From positions 1,116,001 to 1,180,000 of the forward strand of contig NZ_VTVE01000001.1 of assembly GCF_010906925.1 (NCBI RefSeq): DNA of 64,000 nucleotides, in the 5' to 3' direction. The position numbers and the translations under genes were made by a program. This document shows, piece after piece, positions 30,551-40,201 of the stretch (the stretch's first letter is position 1; the number at the start of each line of letters is the position of its first letter). The notes beneath the pieces are model-generated. The model was not told where the DNA came from. It worked only from the letters and a program-made list of their open reading frames with translations, and did no database searches. This DNA is from Pseudobutyrivibrio xylanivorans. GTDB taxonomy: Bacteria; Bacillota; Clostridia; Lachnospirales; Lachnospiraceae.

Positions 30551-30574
30551 CACAAAGATTTCACTATATGTTCA

Positions 30575-31243
30575 TTAATTCTTTTTTACAATATTATCCT
30601 GACTCTTAAAAATACTGTCAGCTTCCACCACACCACGCACTGGAGAAAGTGGATAAATGTTAGAACGAGGACAAACAACTGTACCAGGATTTAAAACTGA
30701 GTTACAACCAACCTCAACATTATCACCAAGCATAGCTCCAAATTTCTTTAATCCTGTTTCAATTTCTTCTCCATTTCTAGATTTAACAACCACAAGAGTC
30801 TTATCAGACTTAACATTAGATGTGATCGAACCAGCTCCCATATGAGATTTGTAGCCAAGGACTGAGTCGCCTACATAATTGTAGTGAGGAACCTGAACAT
30901 TATTAAATAAAACTACATTCTTAAGCTCTGTAGAATTACCAACAACGCAATTCTTACCAACAATAGCAGAGCCTCTTACAAAAGCGCACTGTCTTACCTC
31001 AGCATCTTCATCAATTATAAGTGGACCATTTAAATATGCAGAATCAAATACCTTAGCTGACTTGGCAACCCATACATCCTCTCCTCTTTTTTCAAACTTT
31101 TCAGGATCAAGTGTTGGGCCTAACTTCTTAATGAACTCAGATATCTCAGGAAGCACTTCCCATGGATAATCCTTCCCTTGGAAAAGATCCGCTGCGATAG
31201 TCTCATTTAAATTATACATAGATTTAATTTTAGCCTGTTCCAT
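30575..31243 (-). CDS. Left-handed beta-helix (GlmU C-terminal-like) acyltransferase-type protein
   Basis: 222 aa. After about 50 helical residues the protein shows hexapeptide repeats (VWVAKSAKVFDSAYLNGP, VRGSAIVGKNCVVGNSTE, GSITSNV, GDNVEVGCNSVLNPGTVV), as in acetyltransferases. It resembles the C-terminal half of GlmU without the uridylyltransferase domain. Homologues are often annotated as nucleotidyltransferase-like; acyl transfer to a sugar is plausible but untested. The gene follows topB with a 22-bp gap. Confidence 0.75.
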   Translation of the reverse strand: MEQAKIKSMYNLNETIAADLFQGKDYPWEVLPEISEFIKKLGPTLDPEKFEKRGEDVWVAKSAKVFDSAYLNGPLIIDEDAEVRQCAFVRGSAIVGKNCVVGNSTELKNVVLFNNVQVPHYNYVGDSVLGYKSHMGAGSITSNVKSDKTLVVVKSRNGEEIETGLKKFGAMLGDNVEVGCNSVLNPGTVVCPRSNIYPLSPVRGVVEADSIFKSQDNIVKKN

Positions 31244-31265
31244 TGTAAACTCCTATCTTTATTAA

Positions 31266-34200
31266 TTATTGACCATTATAGTTTTCAAACTCAAATTCTG
31301 TCCTACACTCATCATTGAGCTTTAGTCTCGCATCAAAATATAACCCTTTTTTGCTTAAAAATCCAGTAATAACATCAGTCTTCTTTTCTGTAATAAGCTT
31401 TACAAACTGATCCTCAGGAATATCTACTCCAGCCACCTTACCAAGGAAGAATGGACAGCTGTCCTGATTATCTCTGATATTATTCTTACATCTATATCCA
31501 AAATGATTCTTTATTATCGGCGAACCGCACTTTGGACACTTTACATTTTTAAGCTCGGTTTCATTGTCCTCAAAGACAAATTTAACACCTGATACTTTTC
31601 CTTCATCATCTTTAGAAAGTGCAAGTTTTGCATCAAACTTTGTACCTTTTTTAGATTTAAAGCCGGAAATAGTAGATGTGATACCGTCTTTTAAAAGCTC
31701 CTTAACCTGAGCTTCTTTTAGTTTTATACCGGCAATCTGGCCAATATTAAACTTGCATGAGTTCTCAGGGTCCTCTTTATTGTAGTTGCTACATCCATAA
31801 CCAAAAGGTGTAACAACTATTTTCCCACCACAGACTGGACAAACTACATCCTTCACCTCTTTAGCTTCTACATTATCAAAATCAAAAGCAATTTCATGCT
31901 TGCCAGTTTCCTCATTTTTCTTAAGTAAGAGGCATGCATCAAATTTCTTGCCTGACTTACCCTTAAATCCTCTGATAGTGTCAGTTTTGCCTTCTGAAAG
32001 CAGCTTTATGCAGTCATTTTTTGAAAGCTGCTTACCAGCAATCTTTCCAATCATAAAACGACAGCCCTTTTCAGGCTCGTCCTTATTATAATTGCTGCAG
32101 CCGTAACCAAATGGTGTCTTAACCATATCGCCGCCGCAATCAGGACATTTTACGCCCTCAAGCTTTTCTCTCTCGATACCATCAAAATCAAATACAATAG
32201 CCTTTTTGCCCTCGTCGTTGTCCTTAAGTCTGAGCCTTGCAGAAAACTTTTGATTGGTCTTTGACTTGAAGCCTGAAAGCACTTCTGTAACACCATTATT
32301 TAAAAGAGCAGAAAACTCATCTAGATTAAGCTTTCTTCCTGCTATTTCACCTATAGAAAAATAGCACTGATCTTCTTCCTTAAATCTGTTTTCACAGGCA
32401 AATCCGTAGCCAGTCTCCACAATGCGTCCCTGGCATACAGGACACTTAAGGTCAGGGATATACTCAGTAGGAGTTTCAGAAAAATCAAAGCTTGCTCTAT
32501 ACTCTCCGTCTTCGTTCTTTTCCATTTTAAGAACAGACTTGAAAGTTTTGCCTGATTTGCTTTTGAAGCCTTCGATTAAATCTGTCTTGCCTTCTGTAAC
32601 AAGCTTTTTAAACTGAGTCTCATCTAAATCTACACCAGCAATCTGGCCTACACTGAACTTACATTTAATAGAATCATCAGAGTAATTACTACATCCATAA
32701 CCAAAAGATGTTGTAGTCAGCTCGCCTCCACAAGCTGGACATTTAATTCCAAGAGGCTTTTTAGTAGCAAGGCCCTTTGAATCCTTGCCAGTAAACTGAT
32801 TAATGTTAAGAGCAATAGTCTGAGTCAAATCCTGCTCTATCATATTAGTAGTTTCTTTTCTGATATAGTCCTCTAGCTTACCTCTATACTCAGTGAAATC
32901 AACTGTTCCATTAATAATGCCCTCAAGCCCCTTTTCCCAGTTGGCTGTCTGTTCTGGCTTAAGCAATGATGGGGTTGTAAGTAGAACAACCTCGTATATC
33001 ATCTCTCCCAATCGCTCTGGAGTAATGACCTGAGTCTTATTGTTTTGATTCAAATATCCAATTCGCACAAGCTTTTCAAGGATTTCTCCTCTAGTAGCAG
33101 AAGTACCAATACCCGTGGTCTTAATCTGCTCTCGAAGCTCTTCGTCCTCAATAAGCTTTCCAGCATTTTCCATTGCAAGAATAAGAGAGCCTGAAGTATA
33201 TCGCTTTGGTGGCGATGTCTTACCCTCTTTCAGCTCAAATCCATTAACATCTATTGAGTCTCCAATATTAGCAGCCTCAATAAACTTAACAAAATCCTCT
33301 TTGGAGAACTTATCTTCTGTATCCTCTCCATCCTCAGATTCGCCATCAGAAGAATCCTTAGCCTTTGGAATTCCGGCAATTTCAAGATATCCTGGCTTAA
33401 CCAGTAACTTGGCACCTGCAAAAAACTTTTCATCACCTACCTGTACTGTGACCTTAACGTTTTTGTACTCAGCTGGAGGATAAAAAATAGATAAAAATCT
33501 ACGAACAATCAAATCATAGACTCTCTGGCTAAGAGCAGAAAGATTCTCGATTCCGTTGCACTGACCAGTAGGTATGATTGCATAGTGATCAGTAACCTTA
33601 CTATCATCTGTATAAGCATTCTTTTCTATGCCAATATATTTCTTCTCACCTAATATCTCATGAACATACTTGGCAGTAGGACCATAGTTCTGTAATCTAT
33701 TGAGATTTTTATTGATTTCCTTAGCCACTGCAGTAGTCAAAACTCTGGCATCTGTACGTGGATAGGTAGTATATTTCTTTTCGTATAATTCCTGAATTAT
33801 ATCTAGAGTCTGGGCTGGAGATATTTTAAATCTCTTAGAACACTCAGACTGAAGCTCTGCCAAGTTAAATAAAAGTGGAGCTTTTTTCTTTGAAATTCCT
33901 GATTCCTTATCAGAAATCGTCGCATCTTTATTAGTTAATTCTTGAATTAACTTCTCAGCGCTAGCCTTTTCTTTAAAGCCATTGCCCTTATCCCCATATA
34001 ATAATGGAGATTCGAAATACTTAGAAGACTCAACAGCCTTCCATTCAGCCGGAAAATTAACATCAGAAAACTTCCCTACAACTTTAAAGAAAGGATCCTC
34101 GTTGAATCCTCTTATCTCACGCTCTCGCTCAACAACCATTCCAAGCACACAAGTCATAACTCGGCCAATTGCGATTGCAACGTATTTGGTTGTGGCAGCA

Positions 34201-34772
34201 GCATCATTAATTAACTTTCCATATTTAACAGAGAGGGCTCGCGAAAAATTAATACCAAGACTATAATCTTCAATAGTACGCATAATGCCAGAGGCTCCAA
34301 GCTTAGCATATTCTGACATAGGCTTAGCCTCGCGAATACCTCGTAAAATCTCCTCGTCAGTCTGGGAATCAATCCAAACTCTAAGCTCTGTCATCCCCTC
34401 TCGAACACCACCATAATTTCTGATGTTCTCCTCAATAGTCTGACCTTCTTTTCCCGAGTCACCTGCCCAATAAACAGTGTCTATATCCTCTCTATGAAGA
34501 AGACCATTTACAATCTTATACTGATCCTTAGCACTCTCTACAACACCGTATTTATAATCCTTTGGAAGGAAAGGTAAATCCTCTAGATTCCATGATTTAT
34601 ACTTAGCATCGTACTCCTCGGGATAAACCATCTGAACCAAATGGCCGTAACACCAGCTAACTACATATTCATTATTCTCAATGAAGCCATTATTATTACC
34701 GCTGACTTTTAACACACGGGCAAAGTCTCTAGCAACTGATGGTTTCTCTGTGATGATTAGCTTTTTTCCCAA
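31266..34772 (-). CDS. topB: Type IA DNA topoisomerase III with five C-terminal zinc repeats
   Basis: 1168 aa, much longer than a typical 700-aa TopB. The Toprim domain (LIITEKPSVARDFAR, AGDSGKEGQ near residue 102), the catalytic Tyr in TTYPRTDARVL near 337, and SLGINFSRAL place it in the type IA family; it cuts and rejoins one DNA strand to remove supercoils or catenanes. From about residue 670 to the end come five repeats of roughly 100 residues, each with a CPxCGG motif, GYGC and a fourth Cys, then IGxIAG and a GFKSKxGKxF block (topoisomerase C-terminal repeat type). All four Cys are kept in every repeat. The gene lies next to signalling genes without obvious link. Confidence 0.9.
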   Translation of the reverse strand: MGKKLIITEKPSVARDFARVLKVSGNNNGFIENNEYVVSWCYGHLVQMVYPEEYDAKYKSWNLEDLPFLPKDYKYGVVESAKDQYKIVNGLLHREDIDTVYWAGDSGKEGQTIEENIRNYGGVREGMTELRVWIDSQTDEEILRGIREAKPMSEYAKLGASGIMRTIEDYSLGINFSRALSVKYGKLINDAAATTKYVAIAIGRVMTCVLGMVVEREREIRGFNEDPFFKVVGKFSDVNFPAEWKAVESSKYFESPLLYGDKGNGFKEKASAEKLIQELTNKDATISDKESGISKKKAPLLFNLAELQSECSKRFKISPAQTLDIIQELYEKKYTTYPRTDARVLTTAVAKEINKNLNRLQNYGPTAKYVHEILGEKKYIGIEKNAYTDDSKVTDHYAIIPTGQCNGIENLSALSQRVYDLIVRRFLSIFYPPAEYKNVKVTVQVGDEKFFAGAKLLVKPGYLEIAGIPKAKDSSDGESEDGEDTEDKFSKEDFVKFIEAANIGDSIDVNGFELKEGKTSPPKRYTSGSLILAMENAGKLIEDEELREQIKTTGIGTSATRGEILEKLVRIGYLNQNNKTQVITPERLGEMIYEVVLLTTPSLLKPEQTANWEKGLEGIINGTVDFTEYRGKLEDYIRKETTNMIEQDLTQTIALNINQFTGKDSKGLATKKPLGIKCPACGGELTTTSFGYGCSNYSDDSIKCKFSVGQIAGVDLDETQFKKLVTEGKTDLIEGFKSKSGKTFKSVLKMEKNEDGEYRASFDFSETPTEYIPDLKCPVCQGRIVETGYGFACENRFKEEDQCYFSIGEIAGRKLNLDEFSALLNNGVTEVLSGFKSKTNQKFSARLRLKDNDEGKKAIVFDFDGIEREKLEGVKCPDCGGDMVKTPFGYGCSNYNKDEPEKGCRFMIGKIAGKQLSKNDCIKLLSEGKTDTIRGFKGKSGKKFDACLLLKKNEETGKHEIAFDFDNVEAKEVKDVVCPVCGGKIVVTPFGYGCSNYNKEDPENSCKFNIGQIAGIKLKEAQVKELLKDGITSTISGFKSKKGTKFDAKLALSKDDEGKVSGVKFVFEDNETELKNVKCPKCGSPIIKNHFGYRCKNNIRDNQDSCPFFLGKVAGVDIPEDQFVKLITEKKTDVITGFLSKKGLYFDARLKLNDECRTEFEFENYNGQ

Positions 34773-34818
34773 ACTTAAAACTCCCTTTAAGAAAATTAAT
34801 TTTAGATTAAAATAATAT

Positions 34819-34847
34819 AGAGCCCCTCACCTATGGCAAGGAGCTCT
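34819..34847 (-). terminator. Terminator of the DUF234-type ATPase gene
   Basis: A 9-bp stem (AGAGCTCCT with AGGGGCTCT, one G-U pair) with a 10-11 nt loop and a T-rich tail on the minus strand. Confidence 0.65.
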
Positions 34848-34860
34848 AATAATTATAACT

Positions 34861-36222
34861 TTATAATTCGGTCATGTCTACCAACACAACTGATTTATTT
34901 TCCTTTGATAACTGTGTAAGTTTTGGATCAAATCTGGTAGCTGAAAAGAGGAAAACTGTATTAGCAGTAATACGTGCCAGCTTCATCAATTCAAGCAATT
35001 TATCGTAAGCATCAAAGCTCATATACTTTTCTGTCCAGTTGCAAATACCTACAACATTTTCTCTATTTGAGCTCTGACCGATTACATCGATAGAACCCTC
35101 CTTACCAAGCCAAGTACCAATTTTCTCAAGCTTAATAGGAAGCTGTCCTACCATATTTAAAAGGTGGAGATACTCTCTACATACATCAACAAAATATGAT
35201 TGTAAGTATGCATCAAGCTCTGGCTCGATAAATTTATCGTAGAATTTCTCAGGTGTCATAGAAATAAGCTCTGACAAATTAGGATATACAAATGTGAACC
35301 AGAAATTGACGTATGGTTCTGAGATTCTGTAGATACCCTTTTTAGCGTTGTCCCAACCGCCAGTCTCAAATGATACTACCTTATTAACTACATCAAAAGC
35401 AGCAAGATTCTTCATATAAACAGATATCTTAGCTCTAGAATATCCAGTATCTTCAAATAAATCATTAAGCTTTTCATTGCCAGCTGCAATGGAACCTAAG
35501 ATTGTATTATAGCAAGAAAGCTCTCTAAGCTCTGATGCTATATAATCCTCTGCCTCACTGTAAAGAAATCCAGAAGGAGAAAGAATATTCTCACAAACAT
35601 TCTGCTTGATAGTCTTTCTGCTATCCCATCTATCTAAGTAATCAGCAACACCACCGATAATACCATAGGTACTAACACACTGAGCTACTGAATAGCTAGG
35701 AAAAGCTCTAACAACATCAAGGAATGATAAATTCTCTAACTTAATAGTCTCATCAACAACAGACTTCTGACTTCCTACAATATCGTAGAAAGTATTCTCA
35801 GACCAAACAATCGATGAACTAGCTACAATAATCATAACCTGGCCTGAAATTAGCTTTTTATTCTTAAGAGCTACTAATGCACTAAAAAGCTCGTTGGTCT
35901 TCTTAATAGCATATTGAGCCTCATCTATAATAATTACAAGCTTTGAACCATCCTTAGATTTTAAATCCTTAAAGCATGCTTCAAAAGATTCATACTCTCC
36001 AGCTGTGTTGTAAGTTAATGCCACCTGTTTGCTTACATAATTGAGTTGCTTTGCATCAGAACACTGACGGCTTCTATAGTAAAAATAAGGCTTCCCTGTA
36101 GTAAAGGAATCTATAAGTCCTTCCTTAGCAGATCCGCTTCTGCCATACATGAGTACCAAATTATTGGCATTACTTTGATAAATTGAGTCAAGCTTCTTAA
36201 GTTCGTTTGTTCTAGCAACCAT
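34861..36222 (-). CDS. Archaeal-type ATPase family protein with DUF234, degenerate P-loop
   Basis: 453 aa of the ATP_bind_2 plus DUF234 type. The Walker B (KLVIIIDEAQYA) is intact and is followed by a winged-helix part (DLFEDTGYSRAKISVYMKNL) and the C-terminal nuclease-like DUF234 region (DVIGQSSNRENVVGICNWTEK). The P-loop reads YGRSGSAKEG, so the usual GK[T/S] is AKE and ATP binding is doubtful. The family is poorly understood; some members are linked to mobile or defence genes. The ATG at 36222 has GGAG upstream; the longer frame to 36273 has none. Divergence from the signalling genes around it is not obvious. Confidence 0.8.
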   Translation of the reverse strand: MVARTNELKKLDSIYQSNANNLVLMYGRSGSAKEGLIDSFTTGKPYFYYRSRQCSDAKQLNYVSKQVALTYNTAGEYESFEACFKDLKSKDGSKLVIIIDEAQYAIKKTNELFSALVALKNKKLISGQVMIIVASSSIVWSENTFYDIVGSQKSVVDETIKLENLSFLDVVRAFPSYSVAQCVSTYGIIGGVADYLDRWDSRKTIKQNVCENILSPSGFLYSEAEDYIASELRELSCYNTILGSIAAGNEKLNDLFEDTGYSRAKISVYMKNLAAFDVVNKVVSFETGGWDNAKKGIYRISEPYVNFWFTFVYPNLSELISMTPEKFYDKFIEPELDAYLQSYFVDVCREYLHLLNMVGQLPIKLEKIGTWLGKEGSIDVIGQSSNRENVVGICNWTEKYMSFDAYDKLLELMKLARITANTVFLFSATRFDPKLTQLSKENKSVVLVDMTEL

Positions 36223-36326
36223 AACAATTCTCCATAAAAAACTGCGTCTTAACAATGATACGGCTACTATCATAACATACTTTACTTTAGCTTGCTACAG
36301 TAAAAAAGAATTTTATTCAAATTTAA

Positions 36327-37091
36327 TTAATATTGCTTTGCCTTTTCTTTTTCGAAAAACTCATCAATCTGCCCCAATAATGCAGATTTGGACATTGTTT
36401 TTAATAAATATTTTTCAGGTTTCAATCCAAGCACATTCATAACAGACTCTTTATCCCCTTTATTTGTCAAAAACATAACGGGAATTTTAGCTGTATTTTC
36501 CTCTGAACGAAGCATTTCAAGAACTTGCGGACCAGTGGTGATTGGCATTTCATAATCAAGAAGAATCAAATCTATTTCATTTTTCGCCAAAAATGTAATG
36601 GCGGCCATTCCGGAATTAACCATAAATACTTGGTAATGAGTCTCCAGCCAGCTTTTAAGTGTTCTAAGCATGGTTCCGTCATCATCTACAAGCAAAATCT
36701 TCTTTTTCTGAAGGCGTTCGTCCTCTGCTTCCACAATCCATTCCATCTTTTCTGCCATATCCTTCACGTTAATTGGGCGCATAAAAGTCTCAGCCAGTCT
36801 GAAATTCGGCATAATCTCTTTAACCTGCTCCAAGTCATTTTTAGACCCTACAACAGAAAGAGAGATATCCTCTTCAATAGAATGGTCTTTAAGATAAATA
36901 AATAAATCCCTCATTACAGCCATCTCATCAATATACACAAGATAGACCGATGGCTTATTCTCTAAATTTTCAATCTCATCCACGTTTCCAGAGGCTTGAA
37001 GGACCTCAAATTCTCTATCCCTTAACTCCTTAACAATCGAGCCCACCATAAAGCTTTTGGGATCTCCAACTAATACTATTCGTTTATCCAT
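36327..37091 (-). CDS. Stand-alone response regulator: pseudo-receiver plus receiver (paralogue)
   Basis: 254 aa, similar in layout and sequence to the protein at 23286. Residues 1-110 are a degenerate receiver-like region (ending ETFMRPINVK), and residues 130-250 an intact receiver (KILLVDDDGT, LILLDYEMP with Asp179, MFLTNKGDKES, YLLKT). It has no output domain. It lies 24 bp downstream of the hybrid kinase at 37116, and so repeats the kinase-receiver arrangement at 23.3-28.3 kb. Confidence 0.88.
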   Translation of the reverse strand: MDKRIVLVGDPKSFMVGSIVKELRDREFEVLQASGNVDEIENLENKPSVYLVYIDEMAVMRDLFIYLKDHSIEEDISLSVVGSKNDLEQVKEIMPNFRLAETFMRPINVKDMAEKMEWIVEAEDERLQKKKILLVDDDGTMLRTLKSWLETHYQVFMVNSGMAAITFLAKNEIDLILLDYEMPITTGPQVLEMLRSEENTAKIPVMFLTNKGDKESVMNVLGLKPEKYLLKTMSKSALLGQIDEFFEKEKAKQY

Positions 37092-37115
37092 AATTGGCTC
37101 CTTTTCTTAATTACT

Positions 37116-40085
37116 TTACAGTATCTCTAGCAACTTATCTCTATTAACATCCACCATAAGCTTCTTCACTTCCATGTATTTTTCCTTTATATCATCAGGA
37201 ATATTGTATCCTTCTAACATATTCATAATGGAATCGGCAGTATCATAATCATAAGCTTCAACAAGTTCTTTTATATCTTTAAATGCATTTTCTACCTCAT
37301 CCTTAGATATAGGCTGTTTATCAACTCCCGAATCATCTATAGCTGCTAAAGAATCTTTATAAGAGAGATATTTTGCTATCATCACATCATTTTTCTCTTG
37401 TATAGCTATATAATCACCCTTGTTACCTAATTCTTCTAGCTCCTCAGCCATTTTTGAAAGATCCAAAGCTCCTATTAGCCTTGCTGAGCTTTTTAAAGCA
37501 TGTACAAGCACAGTATAATTCCTTAAATCCTTTTCCTTTAGGAACCCTTCAATTGCGTCTGCCTTACCATCAATAGATATATAAAAATCCTTTACAACTT
37601 GAGTATATGTATCAACATCGCCGCAGTTATTAATACCAGCTTTTAAATCAACATCTTTTAATCTTGTCAAAAGACTATCCCCTGCTATATCCGCCATGGA
37701 TTGTGGTTCATAATCATCTTTGCCGTTAGAAATAGAGACGGATTGAATTTTTTCTGGTGGCAAATAGTGTAAAAGCATATTTTCTAGCTGAATACTATTA
37801 ATTGGTTTTGACAAATAATCAGTAAAGCCATGCTTCATATATTCTTCTCTAGCTCCTGAAACTGCATTGGCTGTTAATGCAATTACTGGCACATCTTTAT
37901 TTTTATTGTTTGGAAGTACCTTCATCACCTCATATGTCTCTATACCATCCATATTTGGCATTCTATGATCTAAAAATATAACATCAAACCTTTTTTTAGT
38001 AACTAAATCTATAGTCTCTCTGCCACTGTTTAATGTGGTAATTTTTATCTGTGTTCGCTTGAGAAGATTTTTAATGACCGTTAGATTCATTTCTGTATCA
38101 TCAACAACTAAAATTTCAGCTTCAGGCGCAGTAAAGCTCTCATGATATCTTTCAACGCTATCAATATATTCTCTATACATTTCCTTAAAATCCCCAATTG
38201 GATTCCAAGAAACCACCTTTTGGTTAACGCCAAATGTAAAGATAGAACCAAAGCCATATTTACTATCAACCACAAGACTAGAGTCCATCATTTCAAGTGT
38301 TTTCTTTACAATGCTCATTCCAAGGCCAGTTCCCTCAATAGTTCTATTTCGGGTTTCATCTATTCGCTCAAAAGGAGAAAACAGCTTCCGCAAATCTTCA
38401 TTTTTTATTCCCATACCTGTATCTGCCACTTCAAAACGTAGTTTAATATTTTCCTCATCAACTATATCGTAAGATACAGAAAGAATTACTTTTCCTTTCT
38501 CTGTATATTTCACAGAATTTGTGAGAAGGTTTGTTACCACCTGCTTTAGCCGAATCTCATCCCCCACTAGATTTGCTGGAATTTCCTTATCAACCTCCAC
38601 TATCAGCTCAAGTCCCTTTTCCTTTGCTCTAGAGGAAACCATATTTACCAAATCATTAATTAATGAGCCTAAATTATATTGAACCGGTAATATTTCCATT
38701 TTACCTGCTTCGATTTTAGAGAAATCTAAAATATCATTAACTAAACTAAGTAATGAGCTTCCAGCCGACTTTATGTTGACAGCATACTCTCTAGTATTCT
38801 CCTCCTCTGATTCCCTTAAAATCATCTCATTCATACCAAGAATAGCATTTATTGGAGTCCTGATTTCATGAGACATATTAGATAAAAAAGAAGATTTAGC
38901 CACACTAGCTTTTTTAGCAATCTCTAAATCAACCTCAAGACGCTGCTTTTCTTCTATTCTCTGGATATATGCCTCCACTGCATAAACAGTTTCATTAATA
39001 GCTTCATATAGCACTTGAAGTTCATCATGTGTTTTCACCTCAATATCTTCTATATTATGACCATATAGAATTTTATCTTCATCTGTTGCAGTGGCATAAT
39101 GCTCCATAAAATCCGACATTGTTCCAACAGGCGCACATATAGTCATCTTAGTGTAAAAGGTAGCTATTCCAGCAATAGGAATTCCTACATTTACCATAAG
39201 AATAATCATTTTTAAATCAAAGGCTAACATGGTATCATCCGCCACATATTCCATCTTCCGAATATTATTTATTGCATCTTGCTGTATGTACTCATGATAA
39301 CCTCCATATGAAGGAGTTGTAGCCAATGAATAATTAACAAATATTTTTTTCATATCAGAAAAAAGCACCATCATAAAAAATGCCACTGATACCCCCAACA
39401 CAAAAAGTAAAAGTATAATAATAGTTGTGATTTTAGCACTAATTTTAGTTTGCTTATGTTTCTTGTTAAGTTTCAAATCTTTGGCATAACTCTCGGTATA
39501 TAAATAGCTAATTGGAAATGGGCTTTTATATTCATCCTTTGAATACTTAAAATATAAATACAGAATAATCCCTACAAAATAAACGGAAAAAATCACTTTA
39601 TAATTAAAAAAAGAAATTTCTTTAAAATAAAACTCACTTGAACTAAGACCATCTACTACTACATAACAAAGATATTCGTTAAACAGAATTGCCAGTATTG
39701 TAACTGTGCACATAATAAATGATTTTAATTTCGTTGCTAACATGCGAAATTGTGCACAAAGAGAAAAACATGCCATAGATGCCATATATATAATCATCGT
39801 ATATGAATATTCCATCTTAAAAATAAGGGATATGATAAACGCGATGCTAAAGACTATAGAGGATACAAGATATCCGTATAGTCCAGCTATAAGAAGAATT
39901 GGAACCATTCTAAGACCTAAAACAACTCCATCTTCTGGAATAAAAATATTAGTGCCATTATAATTGGCAGCAATATAAAAGAATAAGCCAGATGCCACCA
40001 ATAATACAGTACAAAATACAACAGCCTTTAGAATATTTCTCCAGGTTGGTTTATTTTTTAATTTTTCCGCCTGTACTTTATTCAT
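37116..40085 (-). CDS. Hybrid sensor histidine kinase with receiver and Hpt
   Basis: 989 aa. The N-terminal 200 residues hold about six membrane segments; two more TMs near residues 220-245 and 285-310 enclose a short extracellular loop. A HAMP-like linker leads to HisKA (SHEIRTPINAILGMNEM, His near 404), HATPase (NLLTNSVKYT, GTGLGMSIV), a receiver (VIFLDHRMPNMDG, Asp near 704) and a C-terminal Hpt (LVHALKSSARLIG, His near 861). Together with the next gene this forms a complete phosphorelay. The start has the G-run ribosome site GGGGG. The signal is unknown. Confidence 0.92.
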   Translation of the reverse strand: MNKVQAEKLKNKPTWRNILKAVVFCTVLLVASGLFFYIAANYNGTNIFIPEDGVVLGLRMVPILLIAGLYGYLVSSIVFSIAFIISLIFKMEYSYTMIIYMASMACFSLCAQFRMLATKLKSFIMCTVTILAILFNEYLCYVVVDGLSSSEFYFKEISFFNYKVIFSVYFVGIILYLYFKYSKDEYKSPFPISYLYTESYAKDLKLNKKHKQTKISAKITTIIILLLFVLGVSVAFFMMVLFSDMKKIFVNYSLATTPSYGGYHEYIQQDAINNIRKMEYVADDTMLAFDLKMIILMVNVGIPIAGIATFYTKMTICAPVGTMSDFMEHYATATDEDKILYGHNIEDIEVKTHDELQVLYEAINETVYAVEAYIQRIEEKQRLEVDLEIAKKASVAKSSFLSNMSHEIRTPINAILGMNEMILRESEEENTREYAVNIKSAGSSLLSLVNDILDFSKIEAGKMEILPVQYNLGSLINDLVNMVSSRAKEKGLELIVEVDKEIPANLVGDEIRLKQVVTNLLTNSVKYTEKGKVILSVSYDIVDEENIKLRFEVADTGMGIKNEDLRKLFSPFERIDETRNRTIEGTGLGMSIVKKTLEMMDSSLVVDSKYGFGSIFTFGVNQKVVSWNPIGDFKEMYREYIDSVERYHESFTAPEAEILVVDDTEMNLTVIKNLLKRTQIKITTLNSGRETIDLVTKKRFDVIFLDHRMPNMDGIETYEVMKVLPNNKNKDVPVIALTANAVSGAREEYMKHGFTDYLSKPINSIQLENMLLHYLPPEKIQSVSISNGKDDYEPQSMADIAGDSLLTRLKDVDLKAGINNCGDVDTYTQVVKDFYISIDGKADAIEGFLKEKDLRNYTVLVHALKSSARLIGALDLSKMAEELEELGNKGDYIAIQEKNDVMIAKYLSYKDSLAAIDDSGVDKQPISKDEVENAFKDIKELVEAYDYDTADSIMNMLEGYNIPDDIKEKYMEVKKLMVDVNRDKLLEIL

Positions 40086-40110
40086 AAGTTACCCCCGAAA
40101 CTAACAAATA

Positions 40111-40149
40111 AAAAAGCGTCCCTTCTTATACTAGCATAAGAAAAGACGC
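40111..40149 (-). terminator. Terminator of asd
   Basis: A stem of GCGTC plus TTCTTAT paired with ATAAGAA plus GACGC, interrupted by a two-base internal loop, with T residues on the minus strand; 53 bp downstream of the asd stop. Confidence 0.8.
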
Positions 40150-40201
40150 CAAATCATAGCTATTTTATGAACTAACTGTTATATCTTTGTGTTGAATAAC
40201 A

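Noticed and set aside
34440-34480. Toprim motif DSGKEGQ instead of DPDREGE in the topoisomerase, as a possible loss of activity
   Set aside because: Gram-positive TopB proteins commonly have D-A-G-R-E-G-E, so the missing second Asp is normal for this branch.
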